Of a DNA stretch of 64,000 bases, positions 26,066-34,244 are shown piece by piece. The notes under the pieces are model-generated. The model was not told where the DNA came from. It worked only from the letters and a program-made list of their open reading frames with translations, and did no database searches. This DNA is from Exiguobacterium sp. s124 (lineage in GTDB: Bacteria > Bacillota > Bacilli > Exiguobacteriales > Exiguobacteriaceae). A program made the position numbers and the translations under genes. The DNA is taken from assembly GCF_018617485.1 (NCBI RefSeq), contig NZ_JACSKH010000001.1, forward strand, positions 1,674,001 to 1,738,000. The letters are read 5' to 3'. Positions within the stretch are counted from its first letter, which is position 1. Each line of letters starts with the position of its first letter.

Positions 26066-27232
26066 ATGAACCGCATTCAATCATATTTCAAAAGTATAGA
26101 CACCACGTTATTGACCATCGTCTTCTTATTGATGATCATCAGCCTCGGTGCAATCTATACGGCACAACCGATGTTGCCGACCCGACTTCAACATATCAAC
26201 TTCGCTCTCGAGCAAGGCATTCGATACGTCATCGGCTTTTTCGCGATGTTTGCCATCATGACAATCGAATATGAGCAACTTCGAAAAATCCATTGGTACT
26301 TATATGCATTTGGTCTTCTCTTGCTCGTAGGACTCATTCCTCTCCGCGACACAACACTCGTTCCGAACATCAACGGAGCGTATGGTTGGTATAACGTACC
26401 GGGATTCAGTTTTCAGCCGGCAGAGTTCATGAAATTGTTCCTTTTGATTTCGATGTCGACGATTGTATATGACCACAATAAGCGATACGGCTCATCTCAA
26501 CTCGACACATGGCTCTTGGTCAAATTGGTATTAGTCGCCATTCCACCACTTGGGCTGATCGTGACGCAACCGGACTTAGGAACAGGACTCGTCTTGATCA
26601 CGATGCTCGGCGCGATTATCATCGTCTCCGGTATCGGCTGGAAGTGGTTGCTCGGCCTCTTCAGCGCCGCCGCTTTGACCATCGGGACGTTCATGTATCT
26701 GTTCTTCTCCCATTTTGAAGTGTTGCAGGCTATCGTACCAGGACACGCCCTCAACCGATTCCAGGCATGGATCTATCCATATGAATACTCGGATGACTTG
26801 GCGTTCCAGTTAATCAAATCATTACAAGCGATCGGGTCTGGGCAGATGTTTGGGGCAGGATATGGACAAGGACTCGTCTACCTACCAGAATCACAGACAG
26901 ACTTCATCTTCGCCGTCATCGCCGAGCATTACGGCTTCATCGGCGCAGCACTTGTGATCATCGTCTTTTTCTTGTTCCTCTATCGCATGATTCACATCGC
27001 ACTTGAATCAAGCAGCGCATTCGGAAGCTATATCGTTACCGGCGTCATCGCTATGTTCACATTCCAAGTGTTCCAAAACATCGGGATGACAATCGGGGTC
27101 TTGCCGATCACGGGACTCACCCTCCCATTCGTCAGTTATGGAGGGACAGGGATCATCATGAACATGATCGCCATCGGTCTCGTCATGAACGTTGCCTCTA
27201 AATCAAAAACCTATATGTTTGATGACGATTGA
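26066..27232 (+). CDS. rodA: SEDS-family peptidoglycan polymerase, RodA/FtsW
   Basis: Integral membrane glycosyltransferase of 388 residues, about ten membrane segments, that polymerises lipid II with a class B penicillin-binding protein. SEDS motifs: QPAEFMKL, TQPDLGTGLV, LPESQTDFIFAVIAEHYGF and GLTLPFVSYGGTG. It resembles RodA (elongation) more than FtsW, but the choice is not certain. Monocistronic, ends at a bidirectional terminator. Its PBP partner is not in the window. Confidence 0.88.
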   Translation: MNRIQSYFKSIDTTLLTIVFLLMIISLGAIYTAQPMLPTRLQHINFALEQGIRYVIGFFAMFAIMTIEYEQLRKIHWYLYAFGLLLLVGLIPLRDTTLVPNINGAYGWYNVPGFSFQPAEFMKLFLLISMSTIVYDHNKRYGSSQLDTWLLVKLVLVAIPPLGLIVTQPDLGTGLVLITMLGAIIIVSGIGWKWLLGLFSAAALTIGTFMYLFFSHFEVLQAIVPGHALNRFQAWIYPYEYSDDLAFQLIKSLQAIGSGQMFGAGYGQGLVYLPESQTDFIFAVIAEHYGFIGAALVIIVFFLFLYRMIHIALESSSAFGSYIVTGVIAMFTFQVFQNIGMTIGVLPITGLTLPFVSYGGTGIIMNMIAIGLVMNVASKSKTYMFDDD

Positions 27233-27233
27233 C

Positions 27234-27275
27234 AAAATCCCCTCAAGGTTACGAAAAACCTCGAGGGGATTTTTT
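27234..27275. terminator. bidirectional terminator between rodA and the rluA-type gene
   Basis: AAAATCCCCTC / GAGGGGATTTT plus inner AAGGTT / AACCT pairing. Confidence 0.9.
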
Positions 27276-28137
27276 ACATAGATTGAAAATCCTGCGGAAT
27301 CGGTGCTTCGATGATCACTTCTTCCCCTGTCATCGGATGAATAAAGCGCGCTGACGCGCTGTGGAGGGCGTGACGTGACAACCGAGCCGCTCCCCCATAC
27401 ATCGAGTCCCCGATTAGCGGATGACCGATATGGCGCAAATGAACACGGATTTGATGCGTGCGTCCTGTCTCAAGTCGAATCGTCAATAAAGAGTCACTCC
27501 CGAATGGCTGACACGCGACGATATGTGTGACGGCGCGCTGTCCGTCTCTTGTCACGACTCGTTCCATAATCGAATTCTCGGCGCGTCCAATCGGTGCATC
27601 GATTGTTTGGATAGGAACTTCGCCTTCAACGAGCGCCACATAAGAGCGTGTGAGCGCATTCGTTTTCTGAAGCTCGCTAAATCGATGGTGAATGAATCCA
27701 TACTTTGCAAACAGGACGACACCGCTCGTATCGCGATCGAGTCGATTGATCACATGGATCGCAGATGCCAGACCGATTCGATAATAGTAACCGAGTACGG
27801 CGTTTGCGAGTGTATCGGTCGGATGTAGTCGTGATGGAATCGTGGCGATTCCTGCCGGTTTATCGACCGCCAACACCGTATCATCTTCATACAAAATGCG
27901 GATTGGTCTGTCTGAGGCGACCATGTCTGTTGAAGGGGATTCGGGTGGGAAACGTACCGTCACTTCATCCCCTGGCTCGAGAACGTGCCGAACGGTGCGA
28001 TGTATTCCATTCACCTCGATTTCACCTTCATGCTTTACGAGCGTAAGCATCTTTCGGGATATCCCGAGGTCCTGCATTAAAAAGTCGCGCAGTGGAATCG
28101 ACTTCTCCACAACGCGACGCATCATAAATCCTTGCAT
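27274..28137 (-). CDS. RluA-family pseudouridine synthase
   Basis: RNA-uridine isomerase of 287 residues, similar to Bacillus YjbO. An S4-like domain with the basic loop GISRKMLTLVKHEGEIEVNG is at the N-terminus, then the catalytic motif NRLDRDTSG with the nucleophile Asp, and the RTHQIRVHLRHIGHPLIGD block. Follows nadK by 3 nt, the same order as yjbM-nadK-yjbO in Bacillus. RNA target unknown. Confidence 0.92.
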   Translation of the reverse strand: MQGFMMRRVVEKSIPLRDFLMQDLGISRKMLTLVKHEGEIEVNGIHRTVRHVLEPGDEVTVRFPPESPSTDMVASDRPIRILYEDDTVLAVDKPAGIATIPSRLHPTDTLANAVLGYYYRIGLASAIHVINRLDRDTSGVVLFAKYGFIHHRFSELQKTNALTRSYVALVEGEVPIQTIDAPIGRAENSIMERVVTRDGQRAVTHIVACQPFGSDSLLTIRLETGRTHQIRVHLRHIGHPLIGDSMYGGAARLSRHALHSASARFIHPMTGEEVIIEAPIPQDFQSM

Positions 28138-28140
28138 CTG

Positions 28141-28938
28141 TTACTTTCCTTCCTCAATGAACGATTCGCGTACACGGCGCCAAAATGGGAACGGGCGGAA
28201 ACGGGCGAATGTCACTTTTTCTTTTGCGACCGCGCATCGGATCGACACGACGTCTGACCAAGATAACGCTTCTTGATGGTCGAACGCCAATTCGAATTCC
28301 GTTTTCGTGTGCGGCTTAATTTTCACTTGATGATGTTTCGGCAATAGGAGCGGCGCCCCAATCGTCCGATAAACCAAGTTATTGATGGAGGCCATCTCTG
28401 TCACTTGAATCGCCTCAATCGATGGGTGAACGATTGCACCACCGAGCGCTTTGTTATAGGCGGTCGAACCTGATGGGGTCGAGATACATAGCCCGTCTCC
28501 ACGAAACGTTTCAAAATAATCGTCGCGAATCGACAAATCACAGACGAGCGTCCGCTTATAATTTTTAATCGTACAGTCATTCATCGCCAGTTGACGATCG
28601 GTCTTTCCGTTCTCATAGTCGATCAGTACCTCGACGAGCGGATAAGAGACCGGTTCGAACGACTCACTCGTAATCATTTCCGTCAGTTCATCCAACTCAT
28701 CCGGTTGCCAGTCCGCATAAAATCCAAGATGTCCGGTATGAATGCCGACGAGAAGTGTTTCATCGAGTCGGTCAATATATTTATGGAACGCCTGCAACAT
28801 CGTCCCGTCCCCACCGACTGATACCACGATTCGTGGTTCTTCCGATAACGTGTGCCCCGCGGCTTCAAGTTTTTCAGTCAGATCTTGGGCGATTTCCGCT
28901 GATCGCGTATCTCCCCTCGATACAATCGCAAACTGCAT
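28141..28938 (-). CDS. nadK: NAD kinase
   Basis: Phosphorylates NAD to NADP using ATP or polyphosphate. The signature VSVGGDGTMLQAF (about residues 38-50) binds the phosphate donor; GIHTGHLGFY, NDCTIKN and STPSGSTAYN follow in family order. 265 residues. Middle gene of the relQ-nadK-rluA operon, which couples alarmone, NADP and RNA modification functions. Confidence 0.96.
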   Translation of the reverse strand: MQFAIVSRGDTRSAEIAQDLTEKLEAAGHTLSEEPRIVVSVGGDGTMLQAFHKYIDRLDETLLVGIHTGHLGFYADWQPDELDELTEMITSESFEPVSYPLVEVLIDYENGKTDRQLAMNDCTIKNYKRTLVCDLSIRDDYFETFRGDGLCISTPSGSTAYNKALGGAIVHPSIEAIQVTEMASINNLVYRTIGAPLLLPKHHQVKIKPHTKTEFELAFDHQEALSWSDVVSIRCAVAKEKVTFARFRPFPFWRRVRESFIEEGK

Positions 28939-28950
28939 ATCGATTTCCCC

Positions 28951-29595
28951 CTAGTCCTCGTCCGTTTTCACATTCATCTCTTTATCCCGAAACACTTGCT
29001 GTGCGTCTTGAATCTCGACACGAAGTTGACTCATCTCTGCATCAAGAAGAAAGGCCGCCTCAGCCGCACGTCTCAATCGTTCTTGTACTTCAAGAGGCAT
29101 ATCGCCATCGTATTTATAATTTAAAGAATGCTCGATCGTTGCCCAAAAGTTCATCGCAAGGGTACGAATTTGCACTTCGACGAGTGTCGGAATCTCCCCA
29201 TGAATCGTCTGGACCGGATATTCGATAATGACGTGATACGATCGATAGCCAGAATCTTTTTGATGCGTAATATAATTACGTTCTTCCACTATTTTAAAAT
29301 CTGTCCGACGATGAAGCAAATCCAAGACGTGAACGATATCATCGACAAACTGACACATGATTCGTAATCCAGCAATATCTTGCATATCGGTCGCCAGTTC
29401 ATGATCAGCGATATTCTTTCGCTTTGCCTTCTCGAGGATACTCCCGACTGGCTTCACACGACCTGTGACAAATTCAATCGGAGAATGGTCATTTTGCGAC
29501 TTGAATTGCTTACGAATGGCTTTTAACTTCACTTTCAACTCGTCTACCGCGATTTGATACGGTACTAAAAACTGATCCCAGTTCACTGATTGCAT
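28951..29595 (-). CDS. relQ: small alarmone synthetase RelQ/SasB-type
   Basis: Single-domain (p)ppGpp synthetase of 214 residues resembling Bacillus YjbM/SasB: transfers pyrophosphate from ATP to GTP or GDP. Synthetase motifs FVTGRVKPVGSILEKAKRK, DIAGLRIMCQF, KDSGYRSYHVIIEYP and TLVEVQIRT; no hydrolase or regulatory domain. First gene of the operon with nadK; the divergent CYTH gene starts 110 nt away. Confidence 0.95.
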   Translation of the reverse strand: MQSVNWDQFLVPYQIAVDELKVKLKAIRKQFKSQNDHSPIEFVTGRVKPVGSILEKAKRKNIADHELATDMQDIAGLRIMCQFVDDIVHVLDLLHRRTDFKIVEERNYITHQKDSGYRSYHVIIEYPVQTIHGEIPTLVEVQIRTLAMNFWATIEHSLNYKYDGDMPLEVQERLRRAAEAAFLLDAEMSQLRVEIQDAQQVFRDKEMNVKTDED

Positions 29596-29704
29596 ACGCT
29601 GTCACCACTTTCGTTCTTTTCCGGAAAAAACGCGTCCTTTCCGTATGTATCCGTTTGTATGGTATCATAAACGAACAATTGTTCATAGAATGGAGCGATG
29701 ATTT

Positions 29705-30286
29705 ATGACCCAAGAAGTGGAAATTGAATTCAAATCAATGTTGACGAAAGATGAGTATGAAAAGCTGATTCGAGCTTACAAACTAGAAGATCAAGTACGC
29801 TGGCAAGCGAACGATTATTTTGATACGCCGTCTTTTCAGTTAAAAAAGAATGGCGCAGCTCTTCGCATCCGTGAGAAAAAACAAGGTCAAGTGTTGACGC
29901 TGAAACAACCGAACGAAATCGGATTGCTTGAGACGCATGCCAAAATCACGGAAGAAGAAGCAGAAGACTTGTTCAAATACGGAATCGTTCACGATGACCA
30001 AATGAAGCAAGCTCTTGCTCCATTCAAATTAAATGCCGCACTCGAACACCTCGGGCGCCTCGAGACGAATCGAGCCGAATATCAAACAGAGGACGGTCTA
30101 CTCGTTTTAGATGAAAGCCATTATTTGGAGACGACCGACTATGAAATAGAATTTGAGGTCGCGAATGAAGAAGCAGGTCAGCGCGCATTCGAAAGACTGC
30201 TAGCAGAGCACGGTCTCCCGTACCGTCCCGCCAAAAATAAAATCGTACGATTCATGGAATTAAAAATGAGTCGGTCTGAAGGTTGA
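29705..30286 (+). CDS. CYTH-domain triphosphatase, YjbK-like
   Basis: 193-residue triphosphate tunnel metalloenzyme fold. The ExExK signature is in EVEIEFK near the N-terminus, with basic tunnel residues in AALRIREKKQGQVLTLKQP. It likely hydrolyses inorganic or nucleoside triphosphates. Its place next to relQ and spxH copies Bacillus yjbK. The end of the gene is part of a terminator whose stem carries the next promoter. Confidence 0.88.
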   Translation: MTQEVEIEFKSMLTKDEYEKLIRAYKLEDQVRWQANDYFDTPSFQLKKNGAALRIREKKQGQVLTLKQPNEIGLLETHAKITEEEAEDLFKYGIVHDDQMKQALAPFKLNAALEHLGRLETNRAEYQTEDGLLVLDESHYLETTDYEIEFEVANEEAGQRAFERLLAEHGLPYRPAKNKIVRFMELKMSRSEG

Positions 30287-30313
30287 GCAGATACATTGCC
30301 AACCTTTTTTTTT
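30279..30313 (+). terminator. terminator after the CYTH gene, overlapping the spxH promoter
   Basis: Stem AAGGTTG / CAACCTT (7 bp, 14-nt loop), starting in the last codons, then T9. The right arm contains the -35 box of the next promoter. Confidence 0.6.
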
Positions 30314-30325
30314 CGTTGCTACAAT
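30296..30325 (+). promoter_or_regulatory. spxH promoter
   Basis: TTGCCA at 30296-30301, 18-nt spacer made mostly of the terminator T-run, TACAAT at 30320-30325; 48 nt before the spxH ATG. Confidence 0.65.
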
Positions 30326-30372
30326 GAGTTTACAAAGTTAAATGAGTTTTTTGCCGAGAGGAGGCGACACAA

Positions 30373-31146
30373 ATGGAACTTGAACAATGTAATGGGTCAT
30401 CCTGTTCACTGGAAGAAACTCCTATTCAAGTAACGTATAAGCCATTGGAGTTATTCTATTTCATGGACATCTCGAGTCCTGAAAATTTTCACGTGATGAC
30501 ACTGATCAAAAAGTTAGAGATTGAATACGGACATGTGATTCGTTTCCGAATGGTCTCTACCGTTCCTAGCTGTGTTGGCGGATGTCAGGAAGAAGTTCGC
30601 CTTCTCACTATGATCAAAGCGCTAGAATTACAAGGGAAACGTCATGCGATGCGTTTTTTACGTCATTTGCATGTGAACGATTTATTCTCTAGTAAACAAT
30701 TTGGCTCCATCGATTTATGGGAAATCGCACGTTCTTTCGAAGAGTACGGTCTTGATTTGAGTGAACTCGAAGCCGATCTTCAATCGAACCAGCTCTTGAA
30801 TGCTTTAGCAGTCGATCATCAAGTGTTGAAAGATTGGGAGATTGAGTCATTGCCCGCCCTCACCTTCGTGACGCGCGATGAAGCATTGAAGATTGAAGGG
30901 GTTTATCCGTACGATGTCTATCAATCAGTCATGACCGAGTTGCTAGGTTATGCACCGAGTCGCTCGACTGACTGGGATGTAGCGAAAGTATTGGCTCGAT
31001 ATGACGCCTCTACCATTACCGAACTATCGTATATTCTAGACTTAGATAAAGCTGTGATTGAACGCGAACTGAAGAAGCTTTCTTTGCAACAACGCTGCCG
31101 TCCTGTACCTGGATGTAGTGGTGAAGCATGGGCGCAAACGAAATAA
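30373..31146 (+). CDS. spxH: ClpXP adaptor SpxH (YjbH), thioredoxin-like
   Basis: DsbA/FrnE-like adaptor of 257 residues that delivers Spx to ClpXP. N-terminal Cys pair CNGSSC, then a thioredoxin fold with KPLELFYFMDISSPENF where Bacillus and Staphylococcus homologues have a CxxC-bearing strand; here Ser and Asn replace the cysteines. The thioredoxin C-terminal segment ESLPALTFVTRDEALKIEG is conserved, and QRCRPVPGC is near the end. It lies near spx and mecA. In Bacillus a truncated haemoglobin gene follows; here none does. Confidence 0.85.
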   Translation: MELEQCNGSSCSLEETPIQVTYKPLELFYFMDISSPENFHVMTLIKKLEIEYGHVIRFRMVSTVPSCVGGCQEEVRLLTMIKALELQGKRHAMRFLRHLHVNDLFSSKQFGSIDLWEIARSFEEYGLDLSELEADLQSNQLLNALAVDHQVLKDWEIESLPALTFVTRDEALKIEGVYPYDVYQSVMTELLGYAPSRSTDWDVAKVLARYDASTITELSYILDLDKAVIERELKKLSLQQRCRPVPGCSGEAWAQTK

Positions 31147-31285
31147 AAAAGAACCCCACGGCCGGGGAGCCGTGGGGTTTTTGACGTCTCAAGCGGGGAC
31201 AAGAGCCGTCTTACCTTGAGGCCCGGGGAAGGCCTACAAGATGGGAGAAAGTTTACGGTCAATAAAGGGGTTTGTGATTGATTTC
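31145..31285 (-). ncRNA. roxS: RoxS/RsaE small regulatory RNA, enlarged form
   Basis: A trans-acting sRNA that pairs with the ribosome sites of central-metabolism mRNAs. Support: position between pepF and yjbH, as in Bacillus and Staphylococcus; a predicted 5' end GAAAUCAAUCACA followed by ACCCCUUU and UUUCUCCCAUC, the family's C-rich seed motifs; sigmaA promoter just upstream; strong terminator at the end; no reading frame inside. About 141 nt. Two additional hairpins present CCCC loops: AGGCC / GGCCU (31219-31235) and GACG..CUC / GAG..CGUC (31183-31210). These loops look unlike the published short forms as I recall them. Confidence 0.85.
31152..31182. terminator. shared terminator of roxS and spxH
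   Basis: An 11-bp perfect stem AACCCCACGGC / GCCGTGGGGTT, loop CGGGGA, with T tracts on both strands. Confidence 0.92.
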
Positions 31286-31289
31286 ACAC
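31272..31289. promoter_or_regulatory. Rex-type operator at the roxS start site
   Basis: TTGTGA-N6-TCACAC: matches the Rex consensus TTGTGA-N6-TCACAA at 11 of 12 arm positions. It covers the predicted transcription start and is within 10 nt of the -10 box. Rex control of roxS is described for Bacillus. Confidence 0.7.
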
Positions 31290-31293
31290 TTAT

Positions 31294-31322
31294 AATATAC
31301 CGAGTCCCACTTCATCTGACAA
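31294..31322 (-). promoter_or_regulatory. roxS promoter
   Basis: TTGTCA at 31317-31322, 17-nt spacer, TATATT at 31294-31299 on the minus strand. Confidence 0.85.
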
Positions 31323-31350
31323 CTAGTTTGTATACATTGTCACATATTGT

Positions 31351-33153
31351 TCACGAGAACAATAATGATTCCATTTCGTTGAGCACTGCTTCGAACTGAT
31401 CAAGCGCCTTGAGTACCGGTTCTTTCGTCGTCATATCGACACCAGCCGCTTTCAACACTTCGATTGAATAGTCACTTGATCCAGCCTTGAGGAAGTTATC
31501 GATGTAGCGACGAACAGCTGGCTCTCCCTCTTCCATAATTTGTTGCGACAACGCTGCCGATGCAGAAATACCTGTCGCATATTGATAGACATAGTAGTTG
31601 TAATAGAAATGAGGGATTCGCGCCCATTCGTATGAAATCTCTTCATCGATGACAATCTCGTCTCCGAAGTAACGTTTGTTCAATTCCAAATACGTCTCAT
31701 TCAAGTATTCTGGAGTGAGTGAGACGCCTTCTTGCGCAGCCTGATGGATCATATGTTCAAACTCAGCGAACATCGTTTGACGGAACAACGTCCCACGGAA
31801 CGTTTCAAGTTGATTGTTCAACAAGTAGAGACGCTCTTCTTTTGCCGTTCGTGTTTTCAATAGATGGTCGTTCAATAGAGCCTCGTTCGTCGTCGATGCG
31901 ACTTCTGCCACAAAGATTGAATAGTCACCATACGGATACGGCTGTGACGTACGCGTATAATGGCTATGCACGGAGTGACCGAACTCGTGCGCGAGTGTGA
32001 ACAAGTTGTTGACGTTGTCCTGCCAGTTCATGAGAATGAACGGTTGTGTATCGTATGCTCCTGATGAATAAGCACCGCTGCGTTTGCCACGTGTCTCGCG
32101 AACGTCGACCCAACGTGAGTCGAGCCCGTCTTTCACGATTTGAACATACTCTTCACCAAGAGGTGCCAAACCATCAACCATCAATTGTTTCGCTTCCTCA
32201 TATGACACCTTCATCTCAACATCTTTCACGAGCGGTGTATATAAATCATACATGTGCAACTCATCTAACCCGAGCGCACGCTTACGAAGTGCGACATAAC
32301 GATGCAACAAGTCAAGACGCTCGTTCACTGCCTCGACTAGTCCGTCATATACAGACTCCGGAATCGCATTATGGTGAAGTGCTGCCTGTCTTGCACTCTC
32401 AAACTTACGAACAGACGCATAGAAGTTATCTTTTTTCACACTACCTGAGAGCGTAGAGGCAAACGTGTTCAAATATTGCCCATACGTCCCGTACATCGCT
32501 TTAAAGGCGTTCTCACGGACACTTCGATCACTTGATTCGAGGAACGTGATGTAACGACCGTGCGTCAACTCGACCTCTTCCCCTTTTTCATTCTTCACTT
32601 TTGGGAATTTCAAATCCGCGTTGTTGAGCATACCGAACGTCGAACTCGATTGACCGAGCACGTCTCCGGCCTGTGCAAGAATCGCTTCTTCCGCTTCCGT
32701 CAACACGTGTGGACGTTCTTGCGCCAACTCATCGAACGCATGACGATAAACGCGGAGCGACTCGTGCTGCTCCATAAAGGCTTCAATTTGGGCTTCATCG
32801 ATTGAGAGAAGCTCTGGCGTCATGAACGCGAGTTGAGCTGAAATTTGCGAGGCGAGTGAGCCCGCACGGTCATTTAGCGCCTGATAATGACTGTTCGCCG
32901 TATCTTCGTCATAACGCATGTGTGCGTATGTATACAGCTTATGTAATTTACGAGAAAGCTCATCGCGGAGTTGTAATGCTTCGTATAACGTTTCTGCCGA
33001 TTCTCCGAGCTTCCCTTTAAAACCGATTAAAGCAGGTACTTGCTCTTTCAACGCTTGAAAATCCGCTTCCCAAGCTTCGTCATTACTGTAGATCGTCTCT
33101 AAGTTCCACGTCTCTTCAACTGGAACTTGTTGTCGTGTCAATACTTCCGACAT
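31351..33153 (-). CDS. pepF: oligoendopeptidase F
   Basis: Cytoplasmic M3 zinc metallopeptidase of 600 residues cleaving short peptides. Zinc motif HEFGH in LAHEFGHSVHSHY with the downstream Glu in FVAEVASTTNEAL. N-terminal helical lobe from residue 1 to about 300. It overlaps the coiA stop/start by 16 nt on the same strand, and the same coiA-pepF pair occurs in Bacillus. It may recycle peptides imported by Opp. Confidence 0.96.
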   Translation of the reverse strand: MSEVLTRQQVPVEETWNLETIYSNDEAWEADFQALKEQVPALIGFKGKLGESAETLYEALQLRDELSRKLHKLYTYAHMRYDEDTANSHYQALNDRAGSLASQISAQLAFMTPELLSIDEAQIEAFMEQHESLRVYRHAFDELAQERPHVLTEAEEAILAQAGDVLGQSSSTFGMLNNADLKFPKVKNEKGEEVELTHGRYITFLESSDRSVRENAFKAMYGTYGQYLNTFASTLSGSVKKDNFYASVRKFESARQAALHHNAIPESVYDGLVEAVNERLDLLHRYVALRKRALGLDELHMYDLYTPLVKDVEMKVSYEEAKQLMVDGLAPLGEEYVQIVKDGLDSRWVDVRETRGKRSGAYSSGAYDTQPFILMNWQDNVNNLFTLAHEFGHSVHSHYTRTSQPYPYGDYSIFVAEVASTTNEALLNDHLLKTRTAKEERLYLLNNQLETFRGTLFRQTMFAEFEHMIHQAAQEGVSLTPEYLNETYLELNKRYFGDEIVIDEEISYEWARIPHFYYNYYVYQYATGISASAALSQQIMEEGEPAVRRYIDNFLKAGSSDYSIEVLKAAGVDMTTKEPVLKALDQFEAVLNEMESLLFS

Positions 33154-34232
33154 ACGTTCACTCCCTTTTCTGATTGGCTAGCCGATTGTAACATCAATCG
33201 CTGAAGTCCTTGAAACAATCGTGTATCGTGACGTCTCGCTTCTTCATATGTGGTCGGAAGCGGCCATGACCTGACATCACACGATAAACGACATGCATTC
33301 AAGAGTTGTTTCCATTGTACATGAAATGACTGGGAAAAGTCGCTTGTCGGTGTCACTCCAAACTGACGGCACGTCTTTTGAATACTCCACTCTACCGAAT
33401 CATTCGGTGACTCGCGTCGATTTAAATAAAGAACGGTCTGAAACTCAATCGGATGGATGTGTACTCCCCAAAGCGACGTGAGCGGAAGATAGCAGGCTGT
33501 TGGTAACAATGCGGGAATCAACCCCAAAGGATATAGACGATTCAAAATGAGACGACGATTGGTTGGAGACGGATAAAGTGGCGACATCCGCTTTCTTCGA
33601 ATCATCTCCGTCCATTCCAGCGCATTGAACCGATAATAGGCTTCATAAGGTGACGTGTTCACTGACGACGAGATTTCCCAGTTTCCGATGCCATATTTGA
33701 TTGAAATCGGAAATCCATTGAAACGCAACAGATTCCCACCCCTCACTGTCAACAACCGATGTCGCTGAAAGAGTTCGAGGCGCATCCATGGTTGAAACGA
33801 TTGGTTCATTCTTAAATCGAGTCCACTCGCGAGCCAAATCACATCGAGACCAGCTCGTATATAATCGTTCGTTCGCGCGACGTACTCTTCCGATTGCAAG
33901 GGGGATGCTTGAATCTCGAATACGGTTTTGTTCCCATCCACGTCTGTAAGAACGTCAGCCCGACGATTCCCAATCGTCACCTCTTGTTCGACCGGATATC
34001 CTCTTTCTTGAAGCCACTGGCACACTGCCCATTTATCTTGATGGTGTTTGACGGATTCCGCTCTCCCACACGTATGGATATGGGCAAAATGCAGCCGTCG
34101 TTTCGCTCCTTGCTTCAAAATCAGCATTTCCTGACATGTCGGACATCGAAAAGGAGCAAGTTGCTCCGCCTGCATTCGATTGAGCGTAAAGGAATCAACG
34201 ATGTTTCCTTCTCGACCGATCGCAAACCGCAT
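33138..34232 (-). CDS. coiA: competence protein CoiA
   Basis: 364 residues. An N-terminal zinc-finger-like region with CPTC and a distal Cys/His (HIHTCGRAESVKHH), then a nuclease-like core with D-x-FEIQ-S (ADVLTDVDGNKTVFEIQAS), the PD-(D/E)XK-type motif of this family, and a longer poorly conserved C-terminus. It acts in recombination of transformed DNA. ATG behind GGGGGGAG. No K-box dyad is evident immediately upstream, since only 12 nt separate it from cls. Confidence 0.9.
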   Translation of the reverse strand: MRFAIGREGNIVDSFTLNRMQAEQLAPFRCPTCQEMLILKQGAKRRLHFAHIHTCGRAESVKHHQDKWAVCQWLQERGYPVEQEVTIGNRRADVLTDVDGNKTVFEIQASPLQSEEYVARTNDYIRAGLDVIWLASGLDLRMNQSFQPWMRLELFQRHRLLTVRGGNLLRFNGFPISIKYGIGNWEISSSVNTSPYEAYYRFNALEWTEMIRRKRMSPLYPSPTNRRLILNRLYPLGLIPALLPTACYLPLTSLWGVHIHPIEFQTVLYLNRRESPNDSVEWSIQKTCRQFGVTPTSDFSQSFHVQWKQLLNACRLSCDVRSWPLPTTYEEARRHDTRLFQGLQRLMLQSASQSEKGVNVCRKY

Positions 34233-34244
34233 CTTGCTCCCCCC

